A model generated the notes under the pieces. That model did not search any database and was not told the origin of the DNA. It worked only from the letters and a program-made list of their open reading frames with translations. From Thunnus maccoyii (lineage: Eukaryota; Chordata; Actinopteri; Scombriformes; Scombridae), in the NCBI RefSeq assembly GCF_910596095.1, contig NC_056552.1:15697111-15761110 (forward strand): a DNA stretch of 64,000 nt. The letters are read 5' to 3'. Below, piece by piece: positions 1-13,700 of the stretch (position 1 is the stretch's first letter; every line of letters starts with the position of its first letter). The position numbers and the translations under genes are program-made.

Positions 1-114
1 TTGTGATGATGACACTCTTGGATGAGGGCACCATCTATGGTTCTATATTTTTTCAGCAAAGACAATCATGACAGCAATAAATCAAAAAGGCTTTCATTAT
101 CATCACTTCTTTAC

Positions 115-2751
115 CTTGACCAGAGGGACTCCTCCCTTCACCTTCTCCCAGCCTCCCTCAACCTCCTCGCCGCCCTCTTCCTCAGCCTCCTCCTCCAGCC
201 GCTCTTTCTTCTTGGGCTTCTTCTTTTTCCCAACCTTTTCACTGCTCTTCTCGGGCGCCTGGGTTCTGAAGAGAAACACAGAGTGTGTGTTGATATGGTA
301 CAATTTACAATTTATTTAATGTACTGTTTAGGGAAAGTAATTGCTTGACTGTCCTTAACTTACTTGCTGCTAGTTAGTCGATCAATTATTGAATTTCCAT
401 AAAACCCCACAGTCTAAGTGATGCCAACAAAGTGCTTATTTTGTCCGACAAACAGTCAAAACCCAGGATTTAGAAATATTCTCTGTTGTAAACAAAAACC
501 AAAGATGTGCAGAGGAAGACTCACTTCTTGAGGAAGACCATGGCCAGAGAAGCGCTCTTTCCTTCTCCTTCATCAGAGCTCTCGCTGCCACTGTCTACGG
601 TGTCTGAGCCCCAGTCTTCGTCATCCTCATCATCATCACTGGAAGACGACTCATCCTGTCAGAGGGAGACAGAACTCCAGCACATTAGCTCCTGCAGTAG
701 TTCATTAATATGAGCCTTGGGTCTTTTGTGCAACATTTCTTTCTGTATTTTTATAGACCTGCTGCTAAACAATTTACATTGTCTATTCATTCACTAGTTA
801 TTTTCTCAATGAATCAATCATTTGGTCAATAAAATGCTGTAGTCATGCTGGCCACTTACCCCGGATCCCTTGGCAGACTTGAGGAACTTGCTGGCCTCTG
901 AGGAAGCCTCAGGCTTTTTCTTCAAGAAGGACTTGGCTGACACTCCATCATCACCGCCCTCACCATCGCTATCAGATGAGGAGCCTTGCAGAACAAAAAA
1001 ATGGGGATGAGATGATGAGCGCATTTATTCAACACAATCATTATTATGTCCCACCTGTGATCTTAACATGAGCATAAAAATACACTTTTATTCAATTGTT
1101 TGTGACAGAGTTTAGTCCAGAATGAACAGCTGCTATATGGAATATAGTATTTAAGTTTTCTTTTAGGGATGTAAATAAATACATTCTTCATGTGATTTTT
1201 TGAGATGATAAGTCTAAATGCTGTTACCATCTTTATAAATGCAGCTGCTTTCACAATTTGTAATGTGAACACTTCTCCCATTTGTGAACAAATACAATCT
1301 TGATACACAAAGCTGTGCTTAAACTTGTATGATTAATGTATTATAATGTGGTTCAGTGCACTTCAAGATCCTTAATGGCTTTAAGCCTATTCTATACATA
1401 AATGTATTTCCTCCATCGACTGGTGTTGGGATGAACATTTGAACTTTGCAGTTTGTTTACTTTCTTGTACACTTTTATTGAGAATGTGGTAATGTAATAT
1501 TAAACATGTATAAACAGCAAGCTTACCAGAATCCTCGGGCCCCTTCTCCTCCTCTTCATCTGCAGACTCCTGTGGGTTCTAAGACGGAGACAAAGAGAGA
1601 GAGAAGACATTGAAAATTTTATTTTATCTTTGTTTTCTCAGGATCCTCTTTTGCAGCAATGCCCTGATGCACTAACAAGTCAACAATTACACCTAAAAGC
1701 TGCCCAGTAAAAATCCAATCTTATCCAACGCTACTGGAGAGGTTGTGGGTTAAGATTTATCCTGCAGATGGAAGCAGCTGACTTTTGGTCACAACACTGA
1801 CTTCAATTCAGAATCGTAATTCATATCTCTCAACCGGCAACTTTTGAAACACAGGGACACAGAGAGGAAATATCCTTGCTTACCTCCTTGTAAGCAGCGA
1901 TTTCTGTCTCGTAATCCCTGTTGTACTTGCGGATCTTCTGACGCAGTGTACTGAGGGCTTTTGCGTTGTTTTTGTTCATTTTCTTCTTGCCCTCTTTGTC
2001 CTCCCAAAGCTGAAAATAAAATATTTGTTAATTGTGTTGCTTTAAAAAAAAGAAAAGAAAAGTGTTGACTGGGAAATTAGCGTGTCAGACTGCACTCATT
2101 AAGATGATCAATATTCTTTTGCTGCAAACCCCCCCCCACTACATTATGATATTAAAATTCAGTTCATAAGAGTTCATAAAGACTTCTGACCTGGTTCAGA
2201 TAGTCCTCCAGGTCGGCCAGGAGACGGATATAGAAAGAGGGAACACCCTCTTTATCCACTATATTCTTGCTTTTGAGGAACGCTCGACATAACTGCTCAA
2301 ACTCCTCCAGACATTTGGCCATATCTCGAATCTTCATGGCATTGCGGATAGTCTTGATGAGATTGGTCAACTCCTCAAACCTAAGATTTAAGAATAAATG
2401 CATTCAAAACAAAAACTGACAAGACGATCTGTGCAGTGTTAGTGACATGTTGCTTAAAAGATACCTTGACAAGTTGGCATTCAACAAACAGCCTCACTAA
2501 CCTTTTGTCTTTGGCGCTGCGCACCACTCTCTTGGTGTCCTCTTCATCATCACTAAGCAGCAATGACCTATGAAAACAATATTGACGTGTGAGATCACTC
2601 CAAACAGCAGAATTTCTGATGTAATGATGGTAGTAAGCATAAATGGCACTGACTGCTTGAAAGTTGTCCCGGGTGCTTTAGGGGTGATCTCGTCGGCGGA
2701 TGAGGACTCCTCTGACTCGCTGTCAGACCCGGTGGCGAAGAAACGAGACAT
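115..2751 (-). CDS. eif3c: eIF3 subunit C, N-terminal third (gene runs off the left edge)
   Basis: eIF3c is a core subunit of translation initiation factor 3 and acts in the cytosol on the 40S ribosome. Eight coding exons splice in phase (minus strand, 5' to 3'): 2751-2654, 2567-2502, 2380-2191, 2009-1884, 1578-1527, 984-860, 655-525, 265-115, giving 939 bases or 313 codons. The product starts [17 protein letters not shown], continues through an [18 protein letters not shown] block, the helical [19 protein letters not shown] and [20 protein letters not shown] segments and [18 protein letters not shown], then acidic Asp/Glu/Ser-rich and Lys-rich stretches ending at GGVPLVK. This order matches vertebrate eIF3c (about 910 residues). 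The ATG at 2751-2749 is chosen because MSRFF is the conserved start; an upstream in-frame ATG lies across the splice acceptor. The PCI domain and the rest lie outside the window. Identity is from recognised family sequence. Confidence 0.96.
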
Positions 2752-3815
2752 TGCTGTAGCTGTCAATCTGCAGAGATAAAATGACATGAGTTAGGCATTG
2801 TATGAAAGAGATGACATCACATCAGTCCACATCTGAGCACTGTGAACATTTGAATCTATAGGAAACTATTTTGCTTACTATTATTAATTGGACATGAATG
2901 AAAACTTAATTTTCAACGACCAGAATCACTCGATGATGCTCATGAACGAATGATAAAATGACATGCCTCAATTAAAGTAAACCTCCAGTTGTAAAGGCGG
3001 ACTTTAACTTTCCCATTCATGGTACTGGTGCTGTGTAATGCATTTGAGAAGCGCCACACAGTGTAATTACCGTCTATCATATGGTTAATGGAGTACGATT
3101 GTATGGCACCACCGTGTGTTGCTGATGTGAGAGATATAACGGAGGCATTAACATGACTTCAAGTATTTTGTCTAGCAAGCTTTTATTTAGCTTGCCAGCG
3201 TTAGCCTCAATGTCACTAGGCACCTAACAGTCAATAATAAACGGGCTACTTCACTCTGCCATGGCAGCGCACACGTTAAAAACTTTTATACAACAATAAA
3301 CATCGTTTAGCTTTGCAAGATGCCAGCGTCCGTGTGTGCTAATCGCTACTTAGCGACACTGTGGAAGTTAGCTTTGACAGATGTAACGACACTGTGGAAG
3401 TTAGCTGACAGATGTATAGCAAGTAACGTTAGCCATTAAAACTAAACACCCAACTGTAGCTGCAACTACAACTCTTACAAGTTTTAATTTTCTAGAAATT
3501 TAGATAGCGTGGGCACATGCCGTAGCTTATTACTTATCCAGCTATCGCCGAATTAACGTTTTATCTGATAATACAAGGCTAACACTCACTGGCTAACTAA
3601 CGTGGCGCTGATGCTAAGCTAATGCTAACATGTCGCTTGAGGGGGAGCGCCGGGCCTCCCCGCATGTCTAACCGGTAAATACACGTCGCTGAATAATCGA
3701 TTATTATTGAAACAGACTCACCTAACGTTACGTCCTTGTGAAGGTTATTCTGTGGTGTGTCTGTCTACTTTGAATCGTTTTAAAATCCAGTTTTGCTGTA
3801 ACAGCGGCCACGAAT
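2752..3815 (-). other. eif3c: eif3c 5' leader: noncoding first exon and intron 1
   Basis: The first coding exon begins after a CTGCAG acceptor, so 2752-2767 is leader sequence. A matching donor, GTGAGT on the minus strand at 3721-3716, closes a noncoding exon from 3722 to roughly 3815. The transcription start is inferred, not seen. Intron 1 (2768-3721) contains no other feature I recognise. Confidence 0.6.
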
Positions 3816-3919
3816 AAAGGCGTGCTGCAGCCTTGCCGGGCACTTGCGTCAGGAAAGGAAGTGACGTGTAGATCAACAAAACATAGGATTGTTCCACTTC
3901 GCAGTAGATCTGTATACTC

Positions 3920-5297
3920 AGCAGCGTTGTCCTTCTTCTTTACATTTATTGGTGGATTGCAATACCAAATTATAGGTGCATACCGCCACCTACCGGAGTA
4001 TGTAGAACTAGATCAGTTTACAATAGCCTACTCAAAAAACAAAACAAAACAAACAAAAGAAAAAACTACTATATTCTGTTAAACAATCCGGTGTTTACTA
4101 AGAATTCTCCTAGTATCCCTTCCAATCCCCATCCCAGTTTGGAGTCTCTCACCCTTTCTCCCTAACCCTAACTCTTTCTTCATTATATTTGACACAGTGC
4201 ATTAATACGTGTTCAGCATTTTCAGTTATATTACAACGCGTGCATGCTTGTGAATTTACTTTTCCAAATAGAAATAGTGTCTTATTTAATCAATCTGGAT
4301 AGCACTACCTCCTCTCTTATATTTCTTCCTTTAACACTCTGTGCTCAAACTGTTTTTTGTGTCCTATAGTATTTTCTGTCCTTACTGTCCTCATCCCACT
4401 TTTTCTACCAAAGTTCCAATAATTTCTTTTTAATTAGTGCTTTACCTTCTCCTTTTCCAAATGTCCATTATATGTCTCATATCTGATGCTGTTTTTGCCG
4501 TACTATCCGCAAATTCATTACCCTTTAATCGCATATGTGCAGGTACCCAACAAAATTATACCACTATCCTCATTCTCTGAATTCTAAATTGACATTGCAA
4601 AATTTCAAACAATAAATCTTCTCTGATTGATTCCATCATCTCAGCTGTATAAACTGATAACTTGTCTGTAATTCTATTTGCTATATGAATCTGAAATTGT
4701 GGGATGCAGACTTCTGTTCCCACATGATCTTTCTGGTCTTTTGAGCCATCAGTAAATATCTGTAAGAAATTATAAAAATTATTCCTTATATACTGGTTTG
4801 CACAGTATCCTATTTCGTTTCCTACCTGATCGGTCTTTAGCTCCATAATACTAAAATCAATGTTAATCTTCGGAAAGAGCCATGGGGAAACATTACTTAC
4901 GGGAGTGGGGGAATTAAAAAAAAAACAAAAAAACCTTTCCTTTAAATCTATTATACTCCCAACATTTGTTTAGGATGCCATTCCCACATCCTCTGAGACG
5001 AATCTAAAAAGTTAATGCAAGTTTATCTCTTCTGAGCTCTAGAGAGGTTTCTCCCAATTCAGCATTCCTTGGAGTTGACCTCTTTGCACCAATACAAAGT
5101 GTCAAAGCTTTGTTTTGCATACAATCAAATTTATTTAGGTGAGAGTTGACTGCTGCCCCATTACAAAACAGCAATAATCGATTGCTAATCTCATTAATGC
5201 TTTATATATATCAAGTAATGCCTGCTTATCTGCTCCCAAGTTGTATCCAGAAATAGCTCTAATTAGATTCATTACTTTTTTACATTTTGTTTCACAT
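3920..5297 (-). mobile_element. I-clade (Nimb-like) LINE, 5'-truncated, with 17-bp target duplication
   Basis: On the minus strand 4846-4556 encodes an RNase H segment (IFTDGSKD, then LSVYTAEM), and 4550-4470 reads WVPAHMRLKGNEFADSTAK, the end of an RNase H domain. An RNase H domain after the reverse transcriptase is typical of I-clade LINEs. The 3' tail at about 3960-4010 is the GGTGGCGGTATGCACC-type sequence common in fish. The whole unit lies between two copies of AGTAGATCTGTATACTC at 3903-3919 and 5298-5314, a perfect 17-bp direct repeat and therefore a target-site duplication. It is 5'-truncated and the coding part is decayed. Clade is from recalled features, not a search. Confidence 0.8.
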
Positions 5298-5389
5298 AGT
5301 AGATCTGTATACTCGTGGTATCCTCTAGTGGATTGGCAGGTGTATTACATGATTTGGTGTGGTACTGGGTTGATGAACCACCAGGTTTA

Positions 5390-6958
5390 CAGCAGTAGAT
5401 GGCAGAACATACCATAGGTTGAATGCATCCTTTGGTTTTCTTTTGTATTGAGGTTATTCATCTTTGGACTGAAAATGTTGTTCTTTGCATCATGAATAGT
5501 TCTAGTGTGAGTAGAACATCTGAGGTTTGATTAACCTGCCAATCTGTAAATGTCCTTTTGAAAAAGACAGTTCTTCACCCAGATTGCAACAACCATGTGT
5601 TTTCATCTCTTCAAATACACTACAATGATTTACATTAATTTCCTGCAAACTTACACTAACCCCAACCACTTCTTGCCGAACCCTAACATTAACCTAACCC
5701 CACGCCCTTAACTTTGAATCAGGTCTTCACCCTAAAATGTAATGGTTTACATTATGGGAACTTGCTTTTTGTCCCCAAAAGTGAGGCAAGTCACCACAAT
5801 GTGACATTCAACATGAGTAATACCTGCTCTACTCCTCTTGTTGGCGTCATCATAACTGCATTGGCTGCTAACCTGAAATACCTGGTAAACAAACCAACAA
5901 CCAGCATCCACCTCTCTCTGTTACACATCTTTAAGGGAAACACATTCCTCAAATATTGTATGTATATTGTAAATGTATGTACACAACTTTGTAAATCAAT
6001 ACAGCTTTCAACAACTGTTTTTTGTGACATTCAACCCAAAGCACTCCCCAATACTATTGCTTCCTGTTCATATCAAATTTCAGATTATTTTTCTTAATTT
6101 GAGTGTAATTATTGAAATGGTTAAAGTGAAGTAAATAGTATAGCTTGGAAACTGTATCAGCCCAACTGTTAAGAAAAGGTTTTTGAGATTTAAGTGTTTT
6201 AAAACATATGAGTATGTTTTTTTTTTAAGTAGTGGACCTCTAAAGTCTTGATATTTCTTTTAGAAGTGTGCCCATACATAAAGTGAAACTCCCAGGAAGC
6301 ACAATTATTATTACATTATTCTAATTCATCAATGTAAGCTGTAAATTTCTTTTTGAGAGACAAATGAAAGCTGCCTTTTTGAGTGACATTTCAGATTTAC
6401 TTGTGATGGAGCAATCGAATCCTTCAGCTGAAGTTAAGTTGTTTAAGTTACATTCAAACCATACAATGATACTCCTTGCTGCAGATGCCCAACCCTGTTA
6501 GTCTCATTACTTCTTTACATAAATTTTAATTGAAACATGACAATAAGATGTAGGTCAAAGTGAATTTCAGACTTTAAGGACGTAATCAGTGAACAGAATC
6601 AGTTTGTTTAACCACTTCCTCTCAACTCAGATATATATTGGCATTTTGACATTGATGCCATGATTATACATATTGAGTCAAGGCACCAAGGTCATGAAAA
6701 GATCTTCACAACATCAATCCCTCATGTCCCTCCTCTTCTCTGACCCTCCGGAGGTGCACTCAATCTTTCACCCTGATGAAAGGAACAAGAGTGTCAGAAA
6801 AAGAAAGAAGAGAAAACAAGGCATTGAATCGGTAAGAGCTGTGTGTGAACACAAAGTACCAAACACAAACAGGGAAATGGAACACATAAATCACTTCTTT
6901 TAACCCCTTTTAAGCCTCACCTTTGTTTCTACCTAAAGCAAAGCATAGCAGAGAGGGA
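5390..6958. repeat. Dispersed repeat of unknown class, copy A
   Basis: This block matches 36590-37795 in reverse complement, often base for base over tens of bases (for example 5437-5560 against 37625-37745). Shared landmarks are AGATGGCAG near one end and GCAAAGCATAGCA near the other. Copy A holds extra sequence, mostly around 6180-6440 and 6640-6830, that copy B lacks. I see no convincing coding sequence or terminal inverted repeat. It could be a non-autonomous transposon or an internal piece of a larger element. Open frames inside (5714-6097, 6673-6903) are not supported as genes. Confidence 0.7.
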
Positions 6959-7672
6959 ACAAGTTAAAGGAAAACTGTCAGATACGACACTTCAACTCCG
7001 ACAAATGACTGTCAGTGACACAGATACCCTGTGTGATCCCCAAACAAGAACTGAATTTGATGTGTGTTAAGACTAATTAAAGTGCGAAGTCAAACAATCA
7101 GCCAATCGAGTTAATGAATATTCAGAGGGGGTTGATACGGACAAAATACCTTTTACTTGAAACATCAAGCACTTGTTCTGGCTAAACATTAACTTCAATC
7201 AGAGGGACGATCATAGCAGGAGCTGACTGAGAGATAGTGGGCCTGTTCAGAGGGGGAATAAAAAAAAAAAAACATTCTCTTGATTTTATCCTCTTTCACT
7301 CCAAAATGCAACACCACACTAACTTTTCCCCACATAGAAAAGACTTGTAGTCTCGCCTGAGTGTTTGCCCACATAAGCTCAGCAGGATTGCCCTCGCTGT
7401 TTGTTCATGGCAACACTGCACCAATGTAAAGTAGCCCCAAAACGCTGGCCGGAGGCCCATCTGAATTTTAAGTGACCGGTTCCTGCACTTGTGTCCTAAC
7501 ACATCTCCCTCTTCTTTTCCTCTATTTCTCGCTCTATCAGTCCTCTAGGGCTCGCTTATTTAGGAGGACTTACACATATCAAGGGCCTCCTTTCACTCCT
7601 GTGAGGCCCAGGGACAATATTTCTTATTTCCCATCTGGCAGGACAAACCCGCCCACTGTCACCTCATAGCTC

Positions 7673-7680
7673 TATATAAG
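7673..7680 (+). promoter_or_regulatory. TATA box of the Ig-superfamily gene
   Basis: TATATAAG lies 50 bases upstream of the ATG at 7731, so transcription would begin near 7705 with a very short leader. The spacing and the signal peptide immediately after support it. Confidence 0.55.
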
Positions 7681-7730
7681 ACAGCAAAAGGGCCTGATGA
7701 TAAGAACTTGGTCTCAAGACAAGCCTGGCC

Positions 7731-10700
7731 ATGCGGTGTAAAGTCCTCGTCTATGTCGTCCTCCTGACTCTCATAAAGCATGGTGAGTATTGTGTCATTA
7801 CGCTTACAGGCCAGCTACAAAGGCTGAATTTGCTGTTTCTTCACCTAATGACCAGTTTGGCACAAGTTTGAGCTGAACAGGTGAAATTGCAAATATTGAT
7901 GCAGAGCTATCTCAGATTGATTTTGAAAGAAGGATGTTTTAGGTAACATTGCAAATCATTAGTTTGTGTTGATCTCATACTGGAGTACTGGGTAGGAGTT
8001 AAAAGAATTGTGAAAGTGATCATATTAAGACATGTCAGTAACAACATGCACCTGACCTTCAGAGTGTATATAAGGACCAGTGAGCAGGTATTGCAACATA
8101 ATGTACACAGTGTGATATGCTTGGCCAACATGATAATGCATACTGTGAGATGTTGGAGATTTCGCTATACCATTTATATTGACATTGTGAGCAATGAGGC
8201 AAATCAGTGAACAGGCCTGCTTAATGCCAGTATTGGATTTATAAGATTTTTGCATAATGAAGTGTCTTAATATGTCAGGTATTGATTCAACCAAGACTAC
8301 ATATTCCAGTCAGGTTATTATGCAAAATGTCTCTCAATTGAATCTCTAAAGAATGTACTTTATCTCAAAATATATGATGACATATGGCACATGATTTTGA
8401 AATGTAAATTTATTAGGCTACATATACAGTGATAAAGATTTTATTCATGTCGTCAAACCTCGAGTGCAAACTAATACTCACATGTACTAAGAATAATTAC
8501 CAAAGCAATTGTTTAGATCACTTTGAGTAACTGTTTAGGAGTGAAGTCATTGTTAATGTTGTTAAGTTGACACTCTTCTCTATACACTTTACTTTACTTA
8601 TACTGTGTACATTAGATAACGATAATTACAATTTCACCACCTGTGAAAAGTATATTCAGTCATATCATTCTTTCACTTTTAAATAATTTGGACTCAAATG
8701 TTCTGAATGCTTTAAATACTTTATATTAATCACCATCTCGATCAGCTTGGACCACAGTGTGAATTTGAAAAAAAAATTGTTTCCTCTTTTGGATTATTTA
8801 TACCTTTACAGTCGAAACTAGACAACCACCCCCCAAAGTAGAGCATTAGTCATGTCTCTCATTGTTTTCCTTCCTGTCAACCTGCTATGATCGGCCCATC
8901 TATCACTCATAACAATAGGTGCAACACGATAAACACTTGATGAAGAAAGTTTTCCATTGCTTGGCCTTATACCTGCCGAGAAGTATTTATTGTACTAGTT
9001 ACTAATTAATCTGATTGGCGGACAGACCTGACTGAAAGGCTTCATATTTACTCTGATTCAAGGAGGTAGACTGAGGTTATTGATTTACGATTAGGGGTGA
9101 AAAGAAAGAATGTGAGGTGGAAAATTTCATGAAACTCAAAGGCTCTGTCTCAAAATTCCAACATCACTCTTTATTCAGGTTTATGACATGCCCATTTAAA
9201 CAATACTATTTGCCCACACTGATACAGATATTTGTTATTGCAGTTGTATTGTAGTTTGTTTCTGTAATGTTTTGTTCTAAACAGCATCCCCTGTGGCTAC
9301 AAGTGGAAATTACATCACAAATCGGCATGTTGTGTTTACTTCTTGTTTTACTTTTCTGATAAAAACCAGTGATATATTTATTTGTGATCTGTTACAGTGT
9401 AACAGTAGCTAAAGCAGAGACACAGTTAGCAAAGTGACTCAGTAATGTCAGTTACAGCCATTAGCTTCTGCTCATATCAGACCAAGTAAGGCTGAACCAC
9501 CGAAACCCCTGTATGCTGTTAATGTTTTGCGCAAAGCTGGGTTTCATTTCTCATGAATTTTTGACATTTTAATTTGAGGAAGATTGAGTCATTTCATCTT
9601 TCACAAGATGATATTGTTTGACAAGTGCTACATAATGCTATATATGAGGTTTTGAGAGTACACACACGTGTGTGGACATTTAAACAATACACACATATGT
9701 GATTGGCTTTCCACTACATTTCTGAACCTGGCTTAAAGGGTTTTGTGCCAATTCAACCACAACTGCATTAGTGTGGTTTGACACTGATGTTGTGCGATTA
9801 GACCTGCATGCAGTCAGCTCTGGTATTATGCGGACTGGCTCACTTGGAAGGCTTACAAGGAAACTTAAAGCTGCTCTAATCAATATTTTCATATTAACTA
9901 TGGGTCACATGACTAGGCTACATGTAATGTGTAGTGACAAACTGACATTATGAGAGTTAAACAGCAACATCTACCTCACAATAGCTAACATTAGCTACCA
10001 TTAGCTACTGGTCCTGAGTGTTCCTGCCATGAGAGTTCCTGTTTTGAGCAAAGTGGGGTTTCATTTCTCATGAATTCAAATTTAAATTTGAGAGAGATTG
10101 TGTTATTTCTTCTTTCATGAGGAGAAAATGTTTCAAAAGAGCCTCACAATGTTATAGATGGCTTAAACTACATGTTAGCTTGACTCAGCTTATGATATTT
10201 GTAAAAAAAGCAAAACTATTTAAGCCGTCCTTTGTACTGAGAGGACATCTAATATTAAAGGAACATTTCACCAAAAGTTCACACAATCTCGTCACTATAA
10301 TCTTACCAACGTGCCTGTGTTCACGGAGTGTCAATGACTACTTTTCAGTAAAAGCTATTTATTTCTTCTCCATCTACAACTTTCTTTCTCTGCTTACAGT
10401 GTCTCCAACTGAAATACATGCCAGCCCAAATACAAATGCGACCCTCTCCTGCAATGTGACATTACCTCCCTCTGAAATAGACAAGTCTCTCATCGAAGTC
10501 AGCTGGATAAGCAACGGCTCTGACATTGCCTCATTCAGAAAAGCAGTGACCCGAATAAAGGAGGGCTTCAGCTGGAACACCAGTGATTTCGTCAATGGGG
10601 ACTTTTCACTGACCATCCTCAGAGCCAGTCTAAGCCTGCAGGGAGTGTATGAATGCACAGTCAGCGAGAACTCCACAACACTACACTCCAGCAATGTTAC

Positions 10701-13700
10701 ATTTAGTATCCTTGGTATGTCTTTGCTCAGTTGTGATTTGATTTGAGCTCTAAGTACTCAGCTGAACCTAAAACGGGCACAAAGCTGGCTTTTTATCTCT
10801 CTCTCTCTCTTTTTCCCTCCATTTTCCTGCTTCTCTCCCTCTTTAGCTTCCCCAACTCTCTCAATCCCTGAGCAGTGGGTGGTGTTAGAGACAGAGAGCC
10901 AGCTTGAGTGCCATGCAGATGGTTTCTACCCTCCTCCTGTCTCTTTCTCCTGGACCAGAGATGGACAAGTGATTAACCCTGCCTACCAGGTAGACGGTGA
11001 ACAGACTGCAATTGGGTACTACAGGGCTGTGGGCAACCTGACTTTCTACCCTTCCCGTGAGGATCAGAATGTGACCTTTGGCTGCAAAGTGTTGCACAGT
11101 GGCAGCTATCAAGAGCTGGAGTTTCAAGTCAATATCACCTGTGAGTGACACAAAGACACATTACATCATTTTCTGTGCACAGAAATCATCATCTGTTATG
11201 AGTCACATACCCTGCATTTTTCTTCAATTGCAGACCTAGAAGGGGCACTTCAGATAATCACTATGGTACACATTTAATTAATGAAGCTATGACACAAGAT
11301 TTAATTATTGTTTCCCCGTCTCTCTTCAGATCTCCCTTCTGTTAAACTCTCTACCGTGCCCTCGTCCTCCAACAACATTCCTCTCACACTTTACTGTGAC
11401 GTGGAAAGTTTCTACCCAGAGGAGGTGTCTGTGTCCTGGTTTCAAAACGGCACGGTCCTCCCCGAACCTCCCGGCACTGAGCAGAACCCTGATGGGACCT
11501 ACAGAACCAGACGCTATTATACTTTGACTCCTGAGCAGAGGGAGCAAGGTGGGAAGGTGGAGTGTGCAGTAAACCAACCTGGGGTGAAGCAGCCAGCTCG
11601 TAGCTCAATGTACCTGAATGAAATGGTTCCCCGAGGTGAGATTTTAATATGATGATTTGACACGACCCATAAGACAGGATTTGTGACATTCTCATTAGCA
11701 GAGACATTTTTCTTGGTACAATTCACAAGATCATATCCATCTGAGACATGCAAACACTTTTGGTTTTTGAATGACAGTTTGATGGATAAGTCAGTAAAAT
11801 CAGATGCTGGTCTGGAACAGTCTGACAAAAAGTGCCTAATGACCATCTACTGCTGTCCTACTTTTGCAGGCAGTTGCACAATTGTTTGCAACTTGTTCAT
11901 CTTGTCACAACAGTCTTTTATTGTAAATACCTTGTAGTCAAGTCTAGGACTCCTGCTTATGTGTCTTGTCTCGGTCTGTTCTCCCACAGATGAGGCTCCA
12001 GTGTTGACGAAATCAGCCAAAGCATCTGTGGCTATGATGTGTATTTCTCTGGTGCTCGTCTTCCTCCTCTGCTTCGGCTTCTCTTGGAGGAGAAGGGATG
12101 GTGAGTTAGAACCTGCTGTGCAAATTAAGGCAGTGGTACAGTTTCTAGCATTTTCGGCTTGTGACCCTTGTGACCCTTGATCACAGGGTATGTCCTTAGA
12201 GATGTTTCCGTCTTTGATTGTTTAATTCGGCTTTTTGGAAGCCTAAAAATGAAAAAGTATCCAATATTTCACAAGAAACAAAATGAGAGAGAAGCAAGAA
12301 AATACAACATATATAATATAATAAATATACTGTAATTTTGTGTGAGAGATTTTGACCTTTCTTAATCATCTTGTGTCACCTCTGATTCAACTTTGGACTC
12401 CACGCTGACCCCTGATCCCCGCGTTGATCCCCACTGGTATATGCCAGGAGATCCACTGATATTTAAAGAAATATAAGTAATTCCAAAAAAAGACAGAGGC
12501 ATTATTGCAGTTTCAAGCTCAGGTTTTACTTTGACGGCGTAAAGTAAAGCCAAAAGCTTGAAACCGCAACAATGCCTCCTTTTTTGAGGTACTTCTGCTC
12601 TTAACTGGTACATCACATTTTCCATATACTACCATATTAAGTTCACTAAACTGTAAACACACAGAGTTATACACAATGGGTTTCAGAGCAGGTTATGAGG
12701 AATTTGTGCTTTGGATTGGATTTCTCAATTGATCTCAAAACAATGTACCAAACCTTTTATTTATTGCACAATAGCTGCCCCTCTTTCCTCCCACTGACTC
12801 TTTTATTTTCTTTATCTCCACTCTTTGTCTCCTCACTCAGAGAAACAGAAATCTCTCAGTGTGTCAGGAATCATCCTCCCTCCACATGTGATTGTCGGTC
12901 AAAAGGGCAGGGTGACAGTGAGCATTGAAGGCAGGAGGGTGGACCGAGTCCAGACTGCATGGTTCCTCAATGACACCCCTATCTCCGACACCTCACTCAC
13001 AGGTAGGAGATCCTATACACATCCAGATAACTAGACGTTACTGGTGAATAATTATTTAACCTCACTGACCTGGTTCAGTCATTACAAACTCACGCCAAAC
13101 AATGTTCAAACTCACAGAACATAAAATTTTATTGGAGATCGTCACAGTTAACAGATGTTTCAGGCTGAACTTAGAGGAAACGTGTATCAAATGATGCACA
13201 AGACATTTAGAACAAAGCTGTTTTGGTTCTGTTTGGTTCTGATTTCTTGCTTGTTAGATGAGAAGACTGGTACCACTCTCATGTCTGAATTGTAAGTATG
13301 TAGTCAGAGCCAGCAGCCTGTTTGAGGAGTTTGGCTTAGCACAAAGACTGGAAACAGGGGGAAACAGCTAGACAAACTCTGCCCATGACTGTAAAGTTAC
13401 CAGTCCCAATCAAGAAATGAAAGTGCGGCGCACAACCCCTCATAAAACCACGACTTTTTCATTTTTACCTTTCGGTGTTTGTACAATCTAAAGGATAGGT
13501 TCACAGTTTTTCAAATCTGTCTTAAAACAACAGTCAGGTGCTCAAATGAACACGGAAACAGGTTTTGTTGCTGTAATCATCCCTCCTGTTCATACTGACC
13601 ATTAAAAGATTCCCTCCAAATGTGCTTACCATGTAAATGATGGAGGGACAAAATCCACGGTCAACGTTTTGTGCAAAAATATATATTTAAAAGTTGATCT

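Noticed and set aside
10117-10746. Long open frame taken as a 209-residue gene
   Set aside because: Only 10400-10714 is a real exon (V-like Ig domain with a CTTACAG acceptor and GTATGT donor); the rest is intron read-through.
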